The position numbers and the translations under genes were made by a program. From NCBI RefSeq assembly GCF_932276165.1, contig NC_064009.1:9114001-9178000 (forward strand): DNA of 64,000 bases, read 5' to 3'. Positions 57,479 through 64,000 of this stretch are shown piece after piece. Position 1 is the stretch's first letter; each line of letters opens with the position of its first letter. This DNA comes from Plutella xylostella. Its lineage: Eukaryota; Arthropoda; Insecta; Lepidoptera; Plutellidae. Below the pieces are notes generated by a model, which was not told the origin of the DNA, made no database searches, and was given only the letters and a program-made list of their open reading frames with translations.

Positions 57479-58627
57479 ACTTGTCAGCGTTTTTTTGGAC
57501 TTTTCTACTTTTTGTTATTAGTGGCATTATAATAATTAATTATTTTTATAATTATGTATAAGTTTGGATAGACCCAATTCCTGACTACCTATATACAATA
57601 CTCATTTATTTTAAGGTTTCATATCTACGTTTCCACATAGTTACCTGTTATGGTATACAAAACTTATGTAAAAGAGATAAATAATTCTTACTTTTATATT
57701 TTCATTAAAAAGTTATGTAGTTATACTCTGTCCATTATACACTGCCGGGCAATGAAAAAGTTCCACTCGGGAAATGTCGACACCAAAAAATCCATTTTTT
57801 TTCAAACAATTAATTTAAAAAAGGACAAAATATTACCGTTTTTAGTTGGTAATATCCTGATGCTTTGTTAAATGTACTTCAATGTTTCAGAAGAAGTCAT
57901 TAAGCTAGCTTTTTCCATTTAGGAGTAATTTGGTAATTTTCTCAGTGGAACCTTTTCATTGCCCGTGAGTGTATTATTGGTTTTTAGACATTCGAAATCC
58001 CATACATATTTGACGACTGCAAGGAAAACCAACTTTACTTACCAGACATAAGGAAACGTCAAAAATACAATAACATAGTGGAAGCTCTATAAGTTCCTAC
58101 TTGCTAATTTTTATCTATAATTTTATAAAAGTGCAATAAATAAATACTTTTAAAGTCTTCTTAAAATTATATTTATTGATGACATAATTATTTAAATAAA
58201 TAAAAAGCAAGCTTAAATAAATATAGTGTTACAATGGCATTTGTTATCACAGGTTTGGGCAAACAAGTAATTACTACTCAAGTGAACTCAGTAAACTGTA
58301 CTCAACAACATGGTAGGAACATTATGTATTGTTTTGTAGAGAACAGTAGTAATGACTGCTATTTAAACAAAGATACTGACATTAAAATGTATGTCTTCTG
58401 ATTCTATTAAGATAACAGTGAAAGTAAAGTCAACAATGATTCAGATCTTATCACATTCATTACAAAATACATCAAGTATAAAATTGCAGGATTACATAAG
58501 TGATGTTCAATCTATTACATATAAATGAATTACTTTTTTTGATTCTACAGAACATGCACTCACATTTAATGCAAGTACATACTTAATTGATATAAATTTC
58601 TACTAATATTAGCTAAGTCAGAAAGTC
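57479..58627. other. Intergenic region between two genes, contains one MITE
   Basis: It includes the 3' UTR of the secreted protein gene (AATAAATAAA near 58135) and, on the minus strand, that of the carrier gene (AATAAA near 58170). Apart from the MITE at 57740-57971 nothing else was seen. Confidence 0.45.
57740..57971. mobile_element. Tc1/mariner-type MITE
   Basis: The ends CACTGCCGGGCAATGAAAAA and the inverse of CACTCACGGGCAATGAAAAG are imperfect inverted repeats that continue into GTTCCACT. TA flanks both sides (57738-57739 and 57972-57973). 232 bp, non-coding. Confidence 0.85.
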
Positions 58628-59602
58628 TCATCTACCAACTCTCATTAGGAAATGTTTGATTTCATCATAAACAGCAAAATGTAATGCTGAGACATAGATA
58701 GCTTTACACATACTGGGGCCATACCCTTTATAGAGTGCTAAAAACCCTTCATTATTGATAGTCAACTTCACACAATGCAGAACACCACTGCAATACATCT
58801 GCTTGCCAAAGCCACTTCGGTGCTCTTGGAATCCCTGGATTTGCAGTCTTTTTTTCACTAAATCAAAAGGGTAAATAGCAGTCTTTGACACAAAACCTGC
58901 TATTGATCCTGATATTAAATTTGCTACTAGAGTTGACTCCACCGTAGAGGAAAGAGTAGTGGGCCTTTGAAAGAATGCTACTTTGGTGAGTATATTATCA
59001 GTAAACAGTTTATAAATAGCAAACTGTATACCTGAATGGGGCGCTATTTGTGCCAGTGTTGGCAGCAGTCCCTTGAACAGAGATCTTGCACCCTCAGTCT
59101 TGATCATAGTGGCCAGTGCATGTGAAAACCCTTTGTAAGCTTTCTTAGTCTTCTGCTCGGCGATCAGTCTCGTCCTCACAGTGTCGAAGGGAAATGACAC
59201 AACCGTGGCAACAGTCGCTGCTATTGCTCCACTTGAAAAGTTTATAGCATGTCTGTGAGATTGTGAAAACTCAGCGTCCACTCGCTGGCAAGTATTAACT
59301 ATCTTTTCGAAGGTGGAGAACTGTACAATGCCGTATGTGACTGAGAGTAGTTGCGCGGGAACGTGACCGCTCCATAGAGTTGTGACGCCTTCCTCCCTCA
59401 CGATGGCTGTTAGAGCTTGGAATATGGAGGCGTACTTGGAGCCCTGTTTAATAGGCTCGAGCTGCAGCTGGAACCGTATCTTGAGCACGTCCAGCGGCTG
59501 GGCCACGGCCCGAGTGAACGCGCCAGCTGCCCCGCCGGCAAAAGCACTTTGAAACGTCGATATTTTGTTTTCTGCGTGCACATTTTGAATTATATGATTC
59601 AT
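58628..59602 (-). CDS. SLC25A19: Mitochondrial thiamine pyrophosphate carrier-like (SLC25A19)
   Basis: A single uninterrupted 324-residue frame with the three repeats of mitochondrial carriers. The signatures are PLDVLKIRF (36-44), PFDTVRTRL (138-146) and PFDLVKKRL (245-253), each starting the Px(D/E)xx(K/R) motif, with a membrane helix pair in each repeat. QPLDVLKIRFQLQ and LWSGHVPAQLLSVTYGIVQF match the thiamine pyrophosphate carrier group, which imports ThPP into mitochondria for dehydrogenase complexes. The length is normal for the family (about 320). No intron is present, unlike the other genes here. The start at 59602 (MNHIIQNVHAE) precedes the first helix. Confidence 0.9.
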   Translation of the reverse strand: MNHIIQNVHAENKISTFQSAFAGGAAGAFTRAVAQPLDVLKIRFQLQLEPIKQGSKYASIFQALTAIVREEGVTTLWSGHVPAQLLSVTYGIVQFSTFEKIVNTCQRVDAEFSQSHRHAINFSSGAIAATVATVVSFPFDTVRTRLIAEQKTKKAYKGFSHALATMIKTEGARSLFKGLLPTLAQIAPHSGIQFAIYKLFTDNILTKVAFFQRPTTLSSTVESTLVANLISGSIAGFVSKTAIYPFDLVKKRLQIQGFQEHRSGFGKQMYCSGVLHCVKLTINNEGFLALYKGYGPSMCKAIYVSALHFAVYDEIKHFLMRVGR

Positions 59603-59701
59603 TTTAATTTAAGGACACTTTACTTGTAATGGTTTAATTTAATATCAAACGCATTTCATCTCTTTTCTTATTTTTTTGGGTAACCAAAATAGTACAACAA
59701 C

Positions 59702-60153
59702 TAGGGTTCGAACGATACTTTCGATACCGAGTAAGTATCGATACTTTCGTTCGCGATACCCGATACTGAGTACTCGATACTTTTGAGCCGATACTTTTTC
59801 GGTATCGATACCCTCGTCTCGATACAAAAATCGCTGGTATCGAGTACTTTGTCGTCACATTATAATATGATAGGCCTTCATAAAAGATCTTAAAACAAAA
59901 TCAATCCGTTAAAACCTCAGATTCTTGCATTTTTTTTGTGTTTATTTCCTATTATCACCAAAACTTTTTTTTAAATGCAATGGAAAAGTAGATTTTAATG
60001 CTGGTGAAGGTACAAAACTTAACAATTTCGCAAGTACTCGATACTGAGTAGTATCGATACTTTTGGACCGACACTTTTTTGGTATCGATACCCTCGTCTC
60101 GATACCACATGAGTACTCGGTATCGATACCGGACGCCGATACTTCGAACCCTA
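59702..60153. mobile_element. Non-autonomous hAT-type element with GGTATCGATACC palindromes
   Basis: The ends TAGGGTTCGAA and TTCGAACCCTA are inverted repeats with the 8-bp duplication ACAACAAC (59694-59701 and 60154-60161). Near each end GGTATCGATACC and variants such as CGATACTTT recur (59730-59840 and 60030-60140). It lies 100 bp upstream of the carrier gene start. It shares the TAGGGTT terminus style with 6242-7475 but not the body. Confidence 0.87.
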
Positions 60154-60623
60154 ACAACAACAGTAGATGTCAGGACTTCAGGACAATGACAGATTTTGAC
60201 ATTTTCATTGACAGATTCAATGTTGAATGAAAGAAATTGATGAGTGAATGAAAGTCTGTTCCGACTGATGCAAAGTATATTTATTTTCAAAATTGGACTA
60301 ACCGAATATTGAATATTTTTCCATAAAAATAATAATAAAAAGACTATGAAATTTGCATTTTGCACATCTAGGTATAAATTTTAAACTCGTAGCATGACAT
60401 CGATAGAAATATTAAAGTAATCTTTGCACAAGAGATTACTTTTACTGTAATCGGAATAGGAAAGTGCATCAAAACAAAATGTCAGATTAGAATAGAACAG
60501 CATCAATCAGCTGTTTGTTTTTCTCCGTTTCTTCTAGTTTTTTCTCGCATTGTGAGACAACGTTATTAATTCATTTCAATTTCGTTTACTTTCAAATCGT
60601 GAGCTTCTATAACAAATATCAGG

Positions 60624-61384
60624 ATGTCCTCAGCCGCCTTGGAAAATCTGGAAACGCAGCTTGAAATGTTCATCGAAAATGTCAGGCAAATCCGAATTAT
60701 TGTTAGTGATTTCCAGCCACAGGGGCAAAGTGTTTTAAATCAGAAAATGTAAGTGTTAATTATTAATTACTAACTCGCCGCTGACTAATAGTGATGAAAA
60801 AACGGGAGGGGTTTAGAATCTAAGCACAGGATATTGGGGTTGTTGATGATGGAACTGCACTAAAGTATTTTCTCAAAATACTACTTGTAATTTAATTTCT
60901 ATCTTCTACTCTTGGTTGCAGTCAATCTTTGGTAACTGGGCTTCAGGAAGTGGACAAGCTGAAGTCTCAAGTTGGCGACATACATGTGCCTACAGAGGTA
61001 TTTGAGTAAGTATCTTCTCTCTATTTGTATGTATTATTAAATCCCAGTAAATCCTATAAACCAATGCCTATCTATAAAACACTTGCACTAACACTGTATA
61101 AAACTGATAGTGTTCAAAGTGTACCTATCTACTATGCATCTGTTCTTCTAGATTCGATCAACACTTTCATGCTACATAATATTATTTATTCCAGCTACAT
61201 AGACCAGGGTCGGAACCCGCAGCTGTACACCAAGGACTGCATCGACAAGGCCCTCGCCAAGAATGAGGAGGTGAAGGGAAAGATCGACTCCTACAAGAGA
61301 TTCAAGAGCAATCTCCTCTCGGAACTGTCCAAGACTTTCCCCAATGAAATAGCCAAGTACAAGGCTATCCGAGGTGGTGAATGA
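60624..61384 (+). CDS. MED10: Mediator complex subunit 10
   Basis: Exons 60624-60748, 60922-61005 and 61195-61384 are in phase and give 132 residues. The N-terminus (LENLETQLEMFIENVRQI) and the third exon (YIDQGRNPQLYTKDC and KYKAIRGGE) match the conserved MED10 sequence. MED10 is a middle-module subunit of Mediator, which links activators to RNA polymerase II. The length is usual for animals (about 130-135). The start is the Met at 60624. A polyadenylation signal (AATAAA) lies near 61544. The gene converges on the PLD6-like gene. Confidence 0.95.
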
Positions 61385-62091
61385 ATATGTAGGATAAGGT
61401 TTAGATGTTAAGGTTTGATATTCTGTAAGACAGTTTTTGGAAATGATTATTTAAACATACTAGTTTAAGCAAAACTGATGATTTTTAAGCTCAAATTATT
61501 ATGTTCTTTTACAAGGAATACAGTTTGGTTTTTTATTTACTTATAAATAAATCGGAAAATAATAATTCAGCTTGTATTTTTCTTGAATTGCTTGGTGGTA
61601 GAATGATTAAAATAAGGTGTAATTTAAGCAATAGTTTAATAAGCTAATTGCATATTTAAATAGCACAAAGTAAGCTGACCAAAATTTGATTAAAACAAAA
61701 GCCTAATAAATTGAGACAAAAATTGAAAACAATTAGAAAGCAAAAAATAAATTACTAAAAATAGAAAAAAAGAATTGCTTTCATGGTAAAAAGCAAATTC
61801 TATTGAAACATCCTAGAGTTATAGAAGAGAATAGAAAAATTAGAACAATAAAATTAAATAGAACAGTAGGAATGTACCAAAAATCATAATTAAATTGAAA
61901 ATATTGATTAAAATTACATTGAATATCAGTCTTGGCTGTACCAAAAATCAAATTAGCTATTTCATTAATAAATTAATTTTAAAAAGTCTATTTTATAAAA
62001 TCCATCTTGTAAAAAGTATTTAAAAATCAACAGATCCCAAGTGATTGTTCTGAGGATAAGCATTGTTGCGTAGGAGACATAATTTAAAAAA
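61385..62091. other. Convergent 3' UTR spacer, no gene seen
   Basis: AT-rich sequence (mostly A-rich on plus) between the MED10 stop and the stop of the minus-strand PLD6-like gene. No repeat recognised. Confidence 0.45.
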
Positions 62092-63646
62092 CTAAGCAGT
62101 AATCTGAACGACCGGGGTGTTTTCCCTTGGCCGCTCAGGGTCTAGGTGTTGTTCGACCATTTCATAGTTATCCGACAAGTTGTCTTCTTGGTCCTGCATG
62201 TCTTCAGAGTCTGCCGTGTCTGTGGACTCGGGGTCGCGAGGGGCGGAGGGGGCATTCAGGGCGTCCCGCAGACTGGTCTGGCATTCACTCCACATGTTGC
62301 TGAATGCCTAGAAAAGAAATTATTAGCAGTTAGTGTTAATAAATAACTGGTCAATTCAAGTCATTCCAAGATTGATTTATTAGGCTAGGAGAGCTGGCAC
62401 AAGGATAAAAATCCAACTACCCATCACAGACTATACCATTATCATTATAGCTAAATATTCGACTCACTGCTGGAGAAAAGCCAACAAGAATCGCATGGAG
62501 TAGGCACCTACCAACAATCTCTGTCACCCAATAACGACAAACCTCACACGCTTCGTTTGACTGTGCATCTCCACTCACCACCACCCCAACCTTCTTCAGC
62601 AGAACCATAGACTACATACCCTTTTAACCGGCTCCACCAGCTGATTCTTACTGGTCACATAGACGTAGTTCCAGTGGTCGAAGGACAGGTCGTTGCCCCA
62701 GTCCAGTGTGCCGGCCATCAGCACCTCGTCGTCCACCAGGCAGTACTTCTGCTGCATGCGGTACTCGCTCACTTTCCATTTGATCTCGGCTCCTGGAATT
62801 TAGATTTTTTTGATAAGTCAGAGGGGGATAGTAAATAGGTAGGTACACATTCTTTATCTACAGCATACAGAAGTACCAGCATGATCTACCAACAATATTT
62901 CCTGTGTAAGTACTTACGTAGTTATAGTAGAAATATCTCTTAAGTACATCAGTCAAATGGCGTGTTAAACACTTTTAAACCTGGTGTAAACCATCAGTTT
63001 AGTTATACAGCTGACGAATGCTTCGCAGAGTGTTATTAACGAACCTTAACCATCATAACAATGTTATGAATAGGTATACTTACCTACTTATTATTTACAG
63101 GTTGTAAGCTAAATGAAACTAGACTACGGTCTACGTTTCTACCTCTGCAATATTGATGCATGATCTATTATAGCTGAGCTGAGATCTATAACCTTACGAT
63201 AAAAGCTCTAGAATGGGATGCATATTCTGATTCTTCCCTAGTCAGAAACCAATAGTTAAATACTTACCAGCGTCTGATAGTTCTTTCAAGAAACTGGCAG
63301 TAGAAGCATTGTAGCCAGCTCCGTCAATGATGATACGGACTTTGATGTTCTTCCTCTGAATGAGTTCGACAAGCCTCGCCTGGATGGCAGGGTTGTGAAT
63401 ACTAGGCATGCACACATTTACACTGCGTTTCGCTGCCTCAATAAAACTTATCAGCTTGTCGAAAAAGTTGAACACATTGAACTGCAACTTGCAGAATATC
63501 ATCACTTCATTGATCTCAGTCTTACGGCTCTTGTAATAGTAAGCAGCGGCTGACACTACACACGTTAAAGCCACTGCGGCCGCAGAGGACACAAGGCGCG
63601 AGCTAAATCTCATGTTAAGTGATTTCAAACATATAGGGAACTGCAT
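62092..63646 (-). CDS. PLD6/Zucchini-like protein with altered catalytic motif
   Basis: Exons 63646-63268, 62792-62620 and 62307-62092 are in phase and give 255 residues. An N-terminal hydrophobic segment (LVSSAAAVALTCVVSAAAYY, about 19-38) fits an outer-mitochondrial-membrane anchor as in PLD6/Zucchini. The single PLD domain follows with LISFIEAAKRSVNVCMPSIH and KVRIIIDGAGYN. Active family members have one HxK(x)4D motif; here it reads QQKYCLVD (140-147), so Gln takes the His position while Lys142 and Asp147 remain. The downstream GSLNW-type block is GTLDWGND. The Cys/His zinc knuckle of Zucchini is not evident. An acidic C-terminal tail is added. PLD6 is an endonuclease for piRNA processing or cardiolipin hydrolase; this copy is probably inactive. 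A second start, Met12, is possible. Confidence 0.85.
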
Positions 63647-64000
63647 TTGTGCTACAATATGACCGATCTTGAAATTTTATACTTCGAAATAAAATTCAGA
63701 GGCCATTTAGCACATTGTCTTGTTACAGGAGACAAGTTTTCTCAAACTACCCGCCGATCGACAGATGTACGTTCCATATGCACATCAATTTTAATTTATT
63801 TGATGTTTATTTTTGTATGTAATGAAACGTAAATTATAGTAAGAAAAAAACTGGAAAGCGCGGGAACCATTGAAAATACCAGGCGGGATTTTCGAAAAAT
63901 TTATTAATAATATTAATTAAAACTACTACAAATACGTAAATTACTAATAAAAACCAATAAAAAGTTTGTTACATACACAATAAATTAAAAAATAGCAATG
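63647..64000. other. Upstream of the PLD6-like gene, no gene seen
   Basis: AT-rich. It should include the promoter of the minus-strand gene. An AATAAA at 63956-63961 could belong to a neighbouring gene outside the window. Confidence 0.35.

Noticed and set aside
61025..61200. Extension of the third MED10 frame upstream to 61025
   Set aside because: The conserved MED10 sequence starts at the acceptor 61195; the upstream codons are intron.

Overview
This is animal nuclear DNA, almost certainly from a moth or butterfly. The evidence is multi-exon genes with GT-AG introns, AT-rich introns and spacers, very dense mobile DNA, and short Helitron-like repeats with CTAG ends of a kind I know from Lepidoptera. 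I saw no bacterial operons, CRISPR array, tRNA or rRNA.

Layout. Positions 1-8600 are mostly mobile DNA: a LINE ORF1 fragment (minus), a full-length gag-pol LTR retrotransposon with identical LTRs (956-5723), a DDE transposase remnant, a hAT-type non-autonomous element with other repeats inside it (6242-7475), and a probable LINE 3' end. Positions 8607-26687 carry 22 exons (plus strand) of a large Ser/Arg- and acid-rich protein I cannot name; its 5' end is not visible. One intron holds a DIRS-type retrotransposon (12111-16578) and another a LINE. Three separate tandem duplications of exons or exon pieces lie in this gene.

Positions 27149-38838 (minus) encode an 11-exon SLC38A10-like amino-acid transporter, convergent with the previous gene. 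Its exon 9 has been amplified into a six-copy array plus one stump (29870-33825) with a period of about 471 bp, itself invaded by a Helitron and a TIR element. Positions 42851-45748 (minus) encode an 11-finger C2H2 protein. From 46654 to 52589 there are two TIR elements; the second contains an LTR element, which contains a MITE.

The right end is gene-dense: a small predicted membrane protein (54311-54747, minus) divergent from a secreted protein tentatively of JHBP/TULIP type (54860-57478, plus), an intronless mitochondrial thiamine-pyrophosphate-carrier-like gene (58628-59602, minus), Mediator subunit MED10 (60624-61384, plus), and a PLD6/Zucchini-like protein whose catalytic His position is Gln (62092-63646, minus). 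These genes form no obvious shared pathway.

The most unusual aspects are repeated tandem exon duplication in two adjacent genes, paralogous empty sites inside one array that date and define two insertions, a DIRS element whose internal complementary region still matches its ends, and the likely catalytically inactive PLD6-like gene. Exon borders come from reading splice sites and reading phase by eye; no alignment or transcript data were available.
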